64,000 nt of DNA, from assembly GCA_003049485.1 (NCBI GenBank), contig PYST01000046.1, forward strand, positions 106,618 through 170,617, in the 5' to 3' direction. Below, piece after piece: positions 45,171 to 54,714 of the stretch. The notes beneath the pieces were generated by a model. That model did not search any database. It saw nothing but the letters and a program-made list of their open reading frames with translations, and was not told the DNA's origin. How positions within the stretch are numbered: the first letter of the stretch is position 1; every line of letters starts with the position of its first letter. Source of the DNA: Ophioceras dolichostomum. Its lineage: Eukaryota; Ascomycota; Sordariomycetes; Magnaporthales; Ophioceraceae. The position numbers and the translations under genes are program-made.

Positions 45171-45704
45171 ATGGCTCCTAATGGACAATCAGGCCAGAGC
45201 GAGGCCGGTGGCGGCTCCTCTGAGCCTCAAGCTGCTACAGAACACAGAGTTTACGTTTCCGGGATCAACGTAGAGACCACCGAGGATGAATTTACGTCGA
45301 TGGTCCAAGAGGTCGAAGCCTCTACGGAGGGAACATTTATCGGCCTTGAATTCAACCAGGAGAGAGGCACCGCGACAATTACTCTATACCGGAATCTCGA
45401 CAGCGCTCAAAGGACAAAGCGCGCTATCGATTAGAAGCTGGGGCGGGGAGGAGGGGAGCTCCGTGCCACCTTTGAAAAACCGGCCACGGATGAGGCAAAG
45501 AGCTCCGTGCCGCCCTTGAAGCCAGCTGCAGATGAGGAAAAGAACTCCGTACTGCCCTTGAAAAGCCAACCACGGATGAGAGAAAGACCAGCTAGGAGGA
45601 TGGAAAATGGCAGGGTTTGTGGGGTATGTTCTCCCGTCGAAATATATGTTTTCCCGTCGAAACATAGGTACCTTGTTCACACCCTAGCCTGTACTATGCC
45701 ATAA
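45171..45704 (+). pseudogene. RRM-protein relic, copy 2, split by an in-frame TAG
   Basis: ATG 45171 starts a frame of 87 codons (MAPNGQSGQSEAGGG) with RRM features: HRVYVSGINVETTEDEF (RNP2), GTFIGLEFNQERGTATITLY (RNP1 side) and SAQRTKRAID, then TAG at 45432-45434. The same frame is open again to 45704 (KLGRGGGELRATFEKPATDE), the part matching NGAELRATFDNPA in copy 1. So the stop falls inside the RRM, before its last strand. A truncated 87-aa product is possible. The tail contains three degenerate 42-44-bp tandem units (45457-45586). Leader similarity with copy 1 shows the two come from one duplication. Confidence 0.6.
45457..45586 (+). repeat. Three tandem 42-44-bp units
   Basis: Units at 45457-45500, 45501-45542 and 45543-45586 each read ARCTCCGTRC..CC.TTGAA followed by a GATGAG/GAAAG end. 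They lie after the in-frame stop of the RRM relic and are not seen in copy 1. Confidence 0.75.
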
Positions 45705-46073
45705 TCATCACAAAAGCGAGATCATTGGCCGCTCGGTTTCAACAGTCTTGGCTTCACATCGCCAAGCCTGGACTGCCCTCAAAACTCTTGGCCATCCCTG
45801 CAAACACAGAGGATTACCACCCAACCTTCAAGAGCTGGGCCAGCTTGGCGGAGGCGCCGTCATCCAGCCCAGACTCTTGGGTTGGGCGCCCGTCAGCGAG
45901 ACGAGCGGCTGAAATGAGCGCTGAGCAAGCATGGCCGGCTGGGCGCTGTTCTTTAAAATGGCGCGGCCAACAGCGTCAGCGGTCTCCGTCTGCACCAGGT
46001 CGCCTCTCTTCGTTTCATCTTTTTCCGAGCTCCTCGTTGAAATCCGTCGTACCCTATCCAGTATTATCGCGCG
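45705..46073. other. Upstream region of the NADPH oxidase gene
   Basis: No gene seen; a T/C-rich leader runs from about 45990 to 46060. Confidence 0.5.
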
Positions 46074-48530
46074 ATGGCTAACGGGACAGAAAACAAAGAG
46101 CGAGACGGGTCCGACTCGCTACAGTCCCAGGTAAACTCGCCAGCCAACGAGGGTTTTGATGCAAAGGCCAGGTCCATAGATGCCCCTAAAGACGACAGCG
46201 GTGCAGTGGCTGGTGATGGCGCTCGCCAGACGGGGGACGGTGCCAACGGACCAGACACAACCACAAGCACAGAAAAGCCGGACGAATCGTGTGGCAGCCG
46301 AAATGCCGTGACAAACAGCGACGACGACGGCGTCCAGTACCTTCGCGATGATGAAATCAACGAGTTCCTGGACGAGCTGGACCACAACGGCGACGGCTGC
46401 ATCGACTACTCCGAGGTCGAGCGCAAGCTGGACGAAGTCCACGACGAGCTGGTCCCGACGCCGCAAAAGCACCATCGCCTGCACCGGGACGCCAAGTCGG
46501 ACGCGGACCGGCACGCGTTCCTTCGAACGCTCATCGGATCGGGCGAGAAGCAGCGAATCCCACGCGACGAGTTTGGCGAACGCGTGCGGGCGTGGCGGGT
46601 TCCGTCGGCACGCCAAGATGCCGAGAAGAAGCAGGATCAGCTACGGTACATCCACGGCCTGTCTGGGTGGCGGCGAGCTCGCGCATACTGGGCGGTCCAC
46701 GGGCCCGAAGTGGTCTTCGTGGGCCTGGTCGTCTCCCTCCAGCTGGCCCTGGGCATCTGGCAGTGCGTCAAGTACGCCACCGGCCGCCAGTACCAAGCAG
46801 CGTTCGGCTGGGGCGTCGGCCTGGCCAAGCTGTGCGCAGGCGCGCTGTACCCGACGTTTTTCTTCCTGCTCCTCAGCATGTCGCGCTACCTGTCCACCTT
46901 CCTGCGTCGTAGTCGGACGCTGAGCCGATTCGTCAACCTGGACCTGAGCCAGGAGTTCCACGTGCGCATCAGCATCCAAGCGCTTGTGCTAGCCACGCTG
47001 CACGCCATCGGCCATTTGACGGGGACGTTCGTGTGGGGCAGTCGCGCCGAAAACGAGGCTGCCGTCGCGCTGCTCCTTGGTCCAGATGCCGTCCCACGTC
47101 CGTACCGCGCTTACGTCGCGTCTGTTCCAGGCTTCACCGGCATCGCGGCGCTGGGGCTCTTCTATATGATTGCCGCAATGAGCATCCCGCAGGTGCGCCG
47201 GTGGAACTACGAGGTCTTCCAGCTGGCGCACCTTCTGATGTTCCCCATCATCGGGCTCCTCGCCGCGCACGGCACCGCCCAGCTCCTTCAACACGCCATG
47301 TTCGGCTATTGGCTTGCCTTGCCGGCCGTGCTCGTCCTCGTCGAGCGGCTTGTTCGCGTGGGGATAGGCTTCCACAGGATTACCGCATCGCTGCGGGTGC
47401 TCGACTCCGAGACCGTCGAGGTGCGCGCTACGATCCCGAGCGAGCGGCTGTGGACTTATCAGGCCGGACAGTACGTCTTCCTGCAGGTCCCAGCTATTAG
47501 CGCCTTCCAGTGGCACCCTTTCACTGTCTCTACTTGCATCGGCAAGGACATGGTCCTCCACATCAAGACGGATGGGAACTGGACAAAGAAGCTCCGGAAG
47601 CTCGGGGCAGAGGTCGTCAACCAGGAGCCAACGCAGATCAAAATCGGCATCAACGGCCCCTTCGGCGCACCGGCGCAGAGGTTCTACGACTTCAACCATA
47701 CCATCCTGGTTGGTGCTGGTATCGGTCTCACGCCTTTCTCTGGCATCCTTGCGGATCTCCAAGCCAAGGACGACAGGGCTCACGGCGGACCGACCCATAC
47801 ACACGAGGGTGAAAACCAGCCGGGGACAACAGTTGCAGTGACGGGGTCCGAAAACGCCCACCAGTCGTCTACTAGTCCATCGGACGAGGGTGTCGTTGAA
47901 CCACGGCCGACATCATCAACTCCGTCATCATCCAGCTCCTCCTCCTCGTCTTCATCCTCTTCCTCTCAGTTAGCCTACGATTACCGCCGCGTCGACTTTC
48001 ACTGGACCGTTCGCGACCGAAACCACCTGCTCTGGATATCCGACCTCCTCAACAGCGTCTCGCGTTCCCAGTCCTGGCACGCCTCCCACGGCCCGGACGA
48101 CTCCTCCCAGCACCGCCACCACCTCGACATCCGCATCCAGACGCACGTCACCCAAAAGCGAAAATCCATCAGCACGCACATCTACCGTTGGCTCCTCGAA
48201 CAGCACCGCACGCCTCAGCACCCGGCCTCGCCCCTCACCGGCCTGCTCAACCCGACGCGGTTCGGCCGGCCGGACTTCGTCCGGATCATGAACGCGCACT
48301 ACGACGACATGCTGCGGCACAGAGCAGCTTTGGTCGCGAACGCTTCGGGGGGGGCTTCGGACTCGATAGACGCCGACGCCGCTGAGGGCGAGCTGAAGGT
48401 CGGCGTGTTCTTCTGTGGCGCGCCGGTGGTCGGCGAGGTCCTGGCTGACTTGTGCAGCGAGCTGACGACGAGGGGAAGGCATGACGAGAGCAAGATCGAA
48501 TACCATTTCATGATGGAGGTGTTCAATTAG
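46074..48530 (+). CDS. noxC: NADPH oxidase with EF-hand (NoxC/Nox3 type)
   Basis: Single exon, 818 aa, ATG 46074. It transfers electrons from NADPH through FAD and two hemes across a membrane to O2, making superoxide. Residues 1-85 are disordered. An EF-hand loop DHNGDGCIDYSE is at about 103-114, the mark of fungal NoxC and pointing to Ca2+ control. The ferric-reductase membrane domain spans about 205-450. Heme ligands fit: H296 and H310 (13 residues between, FHVR...TLH) and H386 and H399 (12 between, AHLLMF...AAH). The FAD motif WHPFTVST is near 480, NADPH motif GAGIGLTPFSGIL near 547, and the C-terminus has VFFCGAPVVG and HFMMEVFN. A low-complexity insert of about 75 residues, including a Ser run (near 620-635), sits inside the NADP domain. 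Lack of introns is notable next to its neighbours. Confidence 0.9.
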   Translation: MANGTENKERDGSDSLQSQVNSPANEGFDAKARSIDAPKDDSGAVAGDGARQTGDGANGPDTTTSTEKPDESCGSRNAVTNSDDDGVQYLRDDEINEFLDELDHNGDGCIDYSEVERKLDEVHDELVPTPQKHHRLHRDAKSDADRHAFLRTLIGSGEKQRIPRDEFGERVRAWRVPSARQDAEKKQDQLRYIHGLSGWRRARAYWAVHGPEVVFVGLVVSLQLALGIWQCVKYATGRQYQAAFGWGVGLAKLCAGALYPTFFFLLLSMSRYLSTFLRRSRTLSRFVNLDLSQEFHVRISIQALVLATLHAIGHLTGTFVWGSRAENEAAVALLLGPDAVPRPYRAYVASVPGFTGIAALGLFYMIAAMSIPQVRRWNYEVFQLAHLLMFPIIGLLAAHGTAQLLQHAMFGYWLALPAVLVLVERLVRVGIGFHRITASLRVLDSETVEVRATIPSERLWTYQAGQYVFLQVPAISAFQWHPFTVSTCIGKDMVLHIKTDGNWTKKLRKLGAEVVNQEPTQIKIGINGPFGAPAQRFYDFNHTILVGAGIGLTPFSGILADLQAKDDRAHGGPTHTHEGENQPGTTVAVTGSENAHQSSTSPSDEGVVEPRPTSSTPSSSSSSSSSSSSSSQLAYDYRRVDFHWTVRDRNHLLWISDLLNSVSRSQSWHASHGPDDSSQHRHHLDIRIQTHVTQKRKSISTHIYRWLLEQHRTPQHPASPLTGLLNPTRFGRPDFVRIMNAHYDDMLRHRAALVANASGGASDSIDADAAEGELKVGVFFCGAPVVGEVLADLCSELTTRGRHDESKIEYHFMMEVFN

Positions 48531-48614
48531 CCGTAGGCGCTTGGTTTGGCTATTGCGAGGCGGGGCTACTCTGCTGGCGGTGACGGGAGAATTGATCTTT
48601 TTATAGACGGAATA

Positions 48615-48847
48615 TGTTGGTTGGGCTTCAAGGGGAAAAAGCAAACACGCGCGTGGTAAACCAATCTGTTGATTCTGATGATGTACAGGGAAGAGTAAAG
48701 GTAGTCTACACGTGAGTCGGAGGAATCGCTTTTGTAAGCGATTCCAAGGGGCCCACGTGACCTAAGGTCTGTCGAGGGGGCTGCCTTGGTGACTGAGGCA
48801 ACTCGTCCACGTGGGTGCACGGAAGTGCACCCAACCGTGGTTCAACA
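48615..48847 (+). mobile_element. Solo LTR B, 233 bp, TSD GAATA
   Basis: Starts TGTTGGTTGGGCTTC, ends CGTGGTTCAACA; GAATA at 48610-48614 and 48848-48852. The most diverged of the four 233-234-bp copies. It lies 84 bp past the noxC stop. Confidence 0.9.
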
Positions 48848-48871
48848 GAATAAATACTAATTAATTACTAT

Positions 48872-49104
48872 TGTTGAACCACTGGGTGCACCTCTCTGCA
48901 CCCATGAGGAACTAGTTGCCTCAGTCATCAAGGCATCCACCTCAACAGACCTCAGATCACGTGGACCCTCAGGAGTCACCTACAAAAGCACTTCCTCCGG
49001 CCCACGCGTAGACTAGCTTTTTCCCTTCCTCGTACATCATCAGAATCAACAGATTGGTTTACCACACGCGTGTCTTTTCCAATTGGAACCCTGGCTTTCC
49101 AACA
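48872..49104 (-). mobile_element. Solo LTR C, 233 bp, inverted to B, TSD ACTAT
   Basis: Plus-strand ends TGTTGAACCACTGGG and CTTTCCAACA; ACTAT at 48867-48871 and 49105-49109. Only 24 bp separates it from LTR B, so the pair forms a large imperfect inverted repeat; separate duplications show two independent insertions. Confidence 0.9.
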
Positions 49105-49109
49105 ACTAT

Positions 49110-50137
49110 CCTGCATTATCTAAAGACGGTTTGCCCGCCCGCGAGTATAACTTGAACGTTTACAATACAGAGAAAAACGAACTTATATCCTTTGGTCCCG
49201 CTTAACAGATTGACGGACTTGACACAGCAATGCACTTAACAGAATAACATATCTGATAGAGTAACGTATCTGATAGAATAACACATTTAGCAGAGGCACG
49301 TACGGAGGCAGATGTACACAATTACGTGATTTCCCTTTGTCAGGCTTTCAAGTTTGTACAGAAGCCACGGTGACGTACGGAGGCGACGGTTATACGTGGA
49401 CAGGCCTCCAGAGGCGCGTATGCCTGACGGCCTGCCCGCGTGGAGAGGAACAAAATGAATGCAGATTAAACAGCCGGATATCGGTTTGGTAGGGGTTTCC
49501 CTAGTACTAATGTGGCTAGTTGTGTCTAGCAGTAGGTACCAGTCATTGGTGTTTTCCAAAGATCGGTCGTAATAGAATAGTCTTCCCACGACTACAACTC
49601 CCCTCAATATCCGACTGTCCAGTTCCCCGAAACACCTGGCTGCCAGGTATCTAGGTAGGTAGGTAGGTATCCTTTGCTAGCAAGCAGGATCAGGAATACG
49701 ACTACTCAGTGCCGACTATCGCAGATATTTAATGCTAATAATTATTAATTCCCTTCTCTTCTCCTCTTCCCCTTCTGTTGTGTTGACGATAAATGCCCTT
49801 GGATCCCTCTTAATGATATCAGAACCCCCTCATAACAAAAATCCCGAGTTTTTGCTTGGCGAACCCCTGCACATCATGCAGGCGGTCGGTGAGGCCAAGG
49901 TGCGGCTGACAATCACACAGCCCCGCCCGCCACTCTTCCTGTTCATTTTGCCCCGCACCTCGTCTGTCGGATGCTGCAAGTTCTTTGCCAGCCAGTGGTT
50001 TCCGATCCTCATCCCAAAATTTCTTCACAAAATACTTGACATTTTATCACCGAACCTGCCCACCAAGCCCCCCTCTCCCCCCCTCTCTCTCTCTCCCTCT
50101 CTCACTTCGACGACGCACGCGACGACCGAACGAAACA
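49110..50137. other. Gene-free stretch, 1.0 kb
   Basis: No gene. Three repeats of a CTGATAGARTAAC-like unit are at 49251-49284. An AGGT motif (CTAGGTAGGTAGGTAGGTAT) is at 49651-49670. Confidence 0.5.
50068..50104 (+). promoter_or_regulatory. CT-rich tract just upstream of the 50138 start
   Basis: An almost pure C/T run (CCCCCTCTCC..CTCTCTCTCTCCC) ends 34 bp before the ATG. Such pyrimidine tracts are common near transcription starts in filamentous fungi; the role here is inferred from position only. Confidence 0.4.
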
Positions 50138-52051
50138 ATGGCGTTCGACGAGGTTCTGCTTCCCTACCTGAAAACGAAGCGGTTCTGGACCGACTTCTTC
50201 TGGATCACAAACGCGAGCGACCTGGAGAAGAAAGACGCCGGTGGCGAAGAAGATGATGATGGTGATGATGGTGACGATGATGATGCCGAGCCGTATGCGG
50301 ACCTGTCCGGCAGCGGCCTGGAGCTCCGCTTCGGCGACGACGAGGGTGTCGAGGTGTCCGTCGAGATCGACGAGTACCTCAGCTACTTCCCGCTCCGCTT
50401 CAGCGCCGGCTCCGTCTTCAAGCGCGAGATCGCGCACGACGACCAGGCGCACTGGCACCCCTACGTGCTGCGCTGGAGCGAGCTCGAGCTGCTCTGCCAG
50501 GCGGCGGCGCGCGCCGAGCCCGACGAGATCACGCACCCTGGCCCCGCGCTGCTTTTTCTCTATCGCTTCGCTCCCATTTGTGTCGGGGATGACGTCGACC
50601 ACATCATGGCGCTGCTGGATGCGGCGTGGAGGTCCGTTGGGGTGTTCAGCGATGCGGAGATCAGGAGGCTCATTGAGAGAGCCGATTTCAGGGGGGCCGG
50701 GTTCAAGTGGTTTTATGATGAGGGGAGGGATTATTGGTGGATCGGCAAAGGGGAGAACGCGGATGATGCGGAGGGGGTTTATACGCAGAGGTATAAAAAG
50801 GAGTCAGAGGGGAAGGACGAGGAGGAGTCGAAGAGGGAGACGGCTGAGAAGAATGACGATGGCGACGGTGACGGCGGTGGCGATGATGGGAGCGAGGAGG
50901 ACGATGACGACGAGGAAGGCTTCCCTTCCCGCGCGTGGAATAAGGTGATCGCAGAAGCCAAGCGAGTCGTCTCCGGGCAGGTGGTAGCCGAGCGAAGCTC
51001 ACCACGCGGTAATGATGAGCAGATGACCGATGCCAGTGACGAGGACGAGGAAATCGACGACGCGGACGAAGACGAAGACGAAGCCGAACCCACGGAGAAG
51101 CCACACTTCGAAGTGCACGAGCTTCGCAAGCCCCCCTACCAGTTGCGCCAGCACCACAGCTTCCAAGTCTACCTCGAGTTAACCGACAAGGAGCGGCCCA
51201 TGCACCAAGCTGCTGGGCGATACTTCTACATGACGCTCGACGGCGTGCTCCGTGCGCTCGATCTCGGCACCGCCACATCGTCGGGTTGCTCCAGCACCTG
51301 CATCAATGGCGAGTACGTCACGCAGACCGACCACATCTCCATGACTCTCTGGGCGAGGCCGGACTCCGACGACGAGCGTCGAGGCCTGATTCTGGCAAGA
51401 AACCTGCTCCTTTGGCTGGGAGCCCCTACGACTTGCCGCGTTTTGCGGAATTACAAGTCCGTCGAGGGTTGGAGCATGTCCATTGATGACGGAGGCGAAG
51501 GAGGCGAGGAGGATTCAGAGCTGCTCCTCGGCATCGCCAAGCCCGCTGAGCTTCCCAAATGCAGCTGGCTCGTGTCGCCGACTCTCCCCAAAGGCGTCTC
51601 GAACCTGCTCTGCTCCGCGGCCGTGCTAGGCGCGGAGTGCAGGGCCTCGGACCCGACGACGGAGGGGTGGGTGACCATCGCAGACAGCAGCGGACAGGGG
51701 GAGATGCGATTGAACCTCGCCCGCCCGACGTCTGAGTCGGCCGAGGGCGTCGGGTGCGTCGCGCTGCCCAGCAAGTCGGAGATCACCCCCGCCGTCGCGC
51801 GCGTCTTGTACCGATTCATGGACGCGGCGGAGATGACGCTGCTACCGGCGGCGATCACCACGAAGCCCATCGACGAAGAGCTGAGGTCGCGGTGGCCGCG
51901 CCATCGGGTTGTGGAAAACGCAGAGGAGCTGCGTGGGATCTTGACCGGTGGGCTGAAGTCGTGGTGGGAGGGCAAGAAGCGGCCTGTGGTGGCGGCTGAG
52001 GAAGAGGGGGATGAGGATGAGACTGAGAAGAAGACGCCAGAATGGACCTAG
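50138..52051 (+). CDS. Unknown acidic 637-aa protein
   Basis: Single exon. ATG 50138 (GAAACAATGGCG) is preferred over upstream non-ATG codons of the same frame. Two ordered regions, about residues 1-260 and 350-600, are separated by an acidic spacer (about 265-345). The first includes LPYLKTKRFWTDFFWI, DEYLSYFPLRFSAGSVFKRE and FKWFYDEGRDYWWIG; the second FQVYLELTDKERPMHQAAGR and ARVLYRFMDAAEMTLLPAAI. Short D/E runs also occur near 35-48. No signal peptide, membrane helix or catalytic motif that I can name. Composition suggests a nuclear or cytosolic protein. Codon use matches the neighbours. Confidence 0.75.
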   Translation: MAFDEVLLPYLKTKRFWTDFFWITNASDLEKKDAGGEEDDDGDDGDDDDAEPYADLSGSGLELRFGDDEGVEVSVEIDEYLSYFPLRFSAGSVFKREIAHDDQAHWHPYVLRWSELELLCQAAARAEPDEITHPGPALLFLYRFAPICVGDDVDHIMALLDAAWRSVGVFSDAEIRRLIERADFRGAGFKWFYDEGRDYWWIGKGENADDAEGVYTQRYKKESEGKDEEESKRETAEKNDDGDGDGGGDDGSEEDDDDEEGFPSRAWNKVIAEAKRVVSGQVVAERSSPRGNDEQMTDASDEDEEIDDADEDEDEAEPTEKPHFEVHELRKPPYQLRQHHSFQVYLELTDKERPMHQAAGRYFYMTLDGVLRALDLGTATSSGCSSTCINGEYVTQTDHISMTLWARPDSDDERRGLILARNLLLWLGAPTTCRVLRNYKSVEGWSMSIDDGGEGGEEDSELLLGIAKPAELPKCSWLVSPTLPKGVSNLLCSAAVLGAECRASDPTTEGWVTIADSSGQGEMRLNLARPTSESAEGVGCVALPSKSEITPAVARVLYRFMDAAEMTLLPAAITTKPIDEELRSRWPRHRVVENAEELRGILTGGLKSWWEGKKRPVVAAEEEGDEDETEKKTPEWT

Positions 52052-52752
52052 AGGAGAGACTTGCCAGCGATGATTCTGCTATGGAATCCGGGCCTTTCCG
52101 AACGCGACATAAAATTCCAGGTCTGCCGCTGCTTTCCGGCGTGTGGAATCCCAGTAAAGCTTTGGCGCGTGGGACGATGCCTGGGCCGCCTCTTCCTGTT
52201 AGACTGGGACTGCTTCTTGAAGCTTGTCGTTATGGGAATGGCTGAGAGCTGAGGCTATTAAGAAATGTCAGTGCTCGATCTATGTTCGACTTTCTTGGTA
52301 GTCGATGCTTCCCGATTGGATCCGTCGAGCAAGTGGAGGTTTCTGGCGTTTTTGATGATCATTGAATGATCATGCGGGGGAATGAGTTGACCCCGTGTGC
52401 ATCCCCAGCCGCAATTCCCGCCATTGAACGACGTAAAACCTCCCGAGAGCCACAAACGGCGGTCTCACCAGCATTAGTGCAGGGCTTTGTTGCAACTCCG
52501 GAGACACCGGGTGGGGGTCCGGCGGGAAGAATCCGAGCGAAGAAAATGACCCTTAACCGCCGTTCCCCTCAACTGCACCGGTCTCCTCGACCTTTTCAGC
52601 TCATTCGTCCCATCCCGTCATTCACCAACTCTCAAACCAATCCTCCAGCCATTCGTCAAATCGAAAATAATTCCAGCTACGAAGCGCAACCCGTACATCC
52701 AGCCCCCATTTCCCACCCATCCGGCCAATAAGCCACCCATCACTCCGCAACA
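52052..52752. other. Intergenic, promoter side of the monooxygenase gene
   Basis: No gene seen. A short palindrome (TGATGATCATTGAATGATCATG) lies at 52352-52373. Confidence 0.45.
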
Positions 52753-54123
52753 ATGGCAGCGACGCCGCCGCCGCCGTCGCCCTCCCGCCCAATCCACGTC
52801 GCTATAATAGGCGGCGGCATCGCCGGCGTGACGCTCGCCCTGGGTCTCGCGCGGCGCAACGTCTCCTTCACGCTCTACGAGCGCGCCTCCTCCGTCCGCG
52901 AGATCGGCGCTGGCATCGGCCTGTCGCCCAACGCCGAGCGTGCGATGCAGCTACTCAACGCGACGCAGATCCACGAGGCGTTTCAGCGTGTCGCGGCTCC
53001 AAACGGCGACGACCATTTCCAGTGGATCGACGGCTTCGAGACCGACACTCTCATGTTTAAGCTGCACATGGGCGTGAACGCCTTTCGGGGGTGTCGGCGC
53101 TCGGATTTCGTCGAGGAGATGCTCAAGGGCATAGACTCGGAACGGGTCGTGCTGGGGAGGCAGGCCGAGGGTGTCAGGGAGGTGGCGCTGTCGTCGTCGT
53201 TCGAGGAAGGAGGAGGAGCGGGAGGGGAGATCAGGAAAGGCGTGGAGATCTCGTTCGCGGACGGGAGTCTCGCGCACGCGGATGCCGTGGTGGGCTGCGA
53301 CGGCATCAGGTCGCGCGTGAGGCAGGTGTTGCTGGGAGAGGACAACCCCGCTGCGCATGCGGGGTACACGGGGAAGTTCTGCTATAGGGCGTTGGTGCCG
53401 ATGGAGAAGGCCAGGGCTGCGCTGGGTCATGAGCGGACGAGGACGCGGTTCATGTACAACGGGCCGGGCGCACACGCCATCACGTATCCGGTGGGCGTGG
53501 GCGAGGACACGGTGCTCAACGTGTTGCTGGTCGTGTCAGATCCGAACGGTGAGTGGCCCTTGGAGGAGACCGGTGGACGGCACACGGCTCCGGGCACGAG
53601 GACCGAGGCCCAGGCGGCAGTGGCGCACTTCCATCCTACATTCCGGGCGTTGGTGGATCTGTTCCCGGAGAAGATGGATAAGTGGGCCATCTTCGATTCG
53701 CTAGAGCATCCTGCGCCGTCGTACGTGGACGGCCTGGTCTGCTTGGCGGGGGACGCCGCGCACGCCACGGGCCCACATCTTGGCGCTGGGGCCGGGTTCG
53801 GGATCGAGGATGCCCTTGTGCTGGCCTCGTTGCTCGAAACGGTCGACGGGGACGACGGGGGCTCCCGACTCTCGAAGGAGGAGCTGCTGAGGCGTGCGCT
53901 GAAGGTGTACGATGAGGTGCGGCTGGAGCGGACAAAGTGGCTTGTGAAGGCCACGAGGGAGGCGGTGGCCCTATTCCAGTGGCAGGATGAGGAGGGGTTC
54001 GGCAGGGACGGGGAGTCGTTTGGGAGGGAGATCACCACGAGGTTCCTTCGCATCTGGGACTACGATATTGAGGCGATGGTGGCGGACTCGCTGGGTAAGT
54101 TCCGCCTGGCCATGCGCGCCTGA
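52753..54123 (+). CDS. FAD-dependent monooxygenase (salicylate hydroxylase-like)
   Basis: Single exon, 456 aa. Class A flavoprotein monooxygenase layout: dinucleotide-binding motif VAIIGGGIAGVTLALGLARR at about 16-35, followed by LYERASSVREIGAGIGLSPN; the DG-like motif DAVVGCDGIRSRVRQ near 178; and the FAD-ribityl GD motif CLAGDAAHATGPHLGAGAGF near 329. These enzymes use NAD(P)H and O2 to hydroxylate aromatic rings; the GIGLSPNAxRAM signature is close to fungal salicylate hydroxylase-like proteins, but the substrate cannot be read from sequence. No signal peptide, so cytosolic. It faces a second FAD enzyme (54715-56251) tail to tail, with a solo LTR between, which may be chance or a small degradative or biosynthetic pair. 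Confidence 0.85.
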   Translation: MAATPPPPSPSRPIHVAIIGGGIAGVTLALGLARRNVSFTLYERASSVREIGAGIGLSPNAERAMQLLNATQIHEAFQRVAAPNGDDHFQWIDGFETDTLMFKLHMGVNAFRGCRRSDFVEEMLKGIDSERVVLGRQAEGVREVALSSSFEEGGGAGGEIRKGVEISFADGSLAHADAVVGCDGIRSRVRQVLLGEDNPAAHAGYTGKFCYRALVPMEKARAALGHERTRTRFMYNGPGAHAITYPVGVGEDTVLNVLLVVSDPNGEWPLEETGGRHTAPGTRTEAQAAVAHFHPTFRALVDLFPEKMDKWAIFDSLEHPAPSYVDGLVCLAGDAAHATGPHLGAGAGFGIEDALVLASLLETVDGDDGGSRLSKEELLRRALKVYDEVRLERTKWLVKATREAVALFQWQDEEGFGRDGESFGREITTRFLRIWDYDIEAMVADSLGKFRLAMRA

Positions 54124-54444
54124 TGGCTTTCTAGAAGCACTCCTCAAAATCCAGTCCACAAATGAATTCCGGTTTCACTGTTTATCGACGACATCTACCT
54201 AAGCTGTCGCCGTTACTATCAACCACATTTCCCTAGTTCTGGAAGTGTAATGACTACAAGTTCCTGTCCCGGCGTTGATAATTAGAACCGGTCCGCATGT
54301 GTTTTATTATCAGGAATTACTGTCCCTAACACAGTAACGTACTCTAGTACCTAGATCGGCTTGTCATGCGTTAAGGTGAGACCATCCCTGATAGTAGTCG
54401 ACTGTTGATTACCAGGCGTCACCACCTCAGGGGAGTGGGCCTCT
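54124..54444. other. 3' flank between the monooxygenase and LTR E
   Basis: No gene; AT-richer than its surroundings. Confidence 0.5.
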
Positions 54445-54650
54445 TGTTGGAAAGGCAATGGGGAAAGGAACAAGCACGCGTGCAAAATACTACTGAATTC
54501 TTGTGTCTGTCTTCCAAAGGAAAGCTATCTGTGCGTTGGTGGGGAGAGCGACCTTATAAAGGCTACTTGGTAGGTAGATGCCTTGGAAGTTGATGCCTTA
54601 GGACTGAGGCAACAGCTGCCACGTGAGTAGGTACCTACTATGAACCAACA
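54445..54650 (+). mobile_element. Solo LTR E, 206 bp, diverged relative, TSD CCTCT
   Basis: Starts TGTTGGAAAGGCAATGG, ends CTATGAACCAACA, flanked by CCTCT at 54440-54444 and 54651-54655. It shares with the 233-bp family the start TGTTGGAA, the block GATGCCTT..GACTGAGGCAAC and CCACGTGA, but is otherwise different and has a clear TATA box (CCTTATAAAGG near 54551), which sets the orientation. Confidence 0.85.
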
Positions 54651-54714
54651 CCTCTCGCGCTTTAGCTGGCCCCTAAGTAGGTTCATTTAGGCTGGTATCC
54701 CAAAGCTCGATATC

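Noticed and set aside
53427..54053. Minus-strand 208-codon frame within the monooxygenase
   Set aside because: Shadow of the clear FAD monooxygenase on the plus strand.
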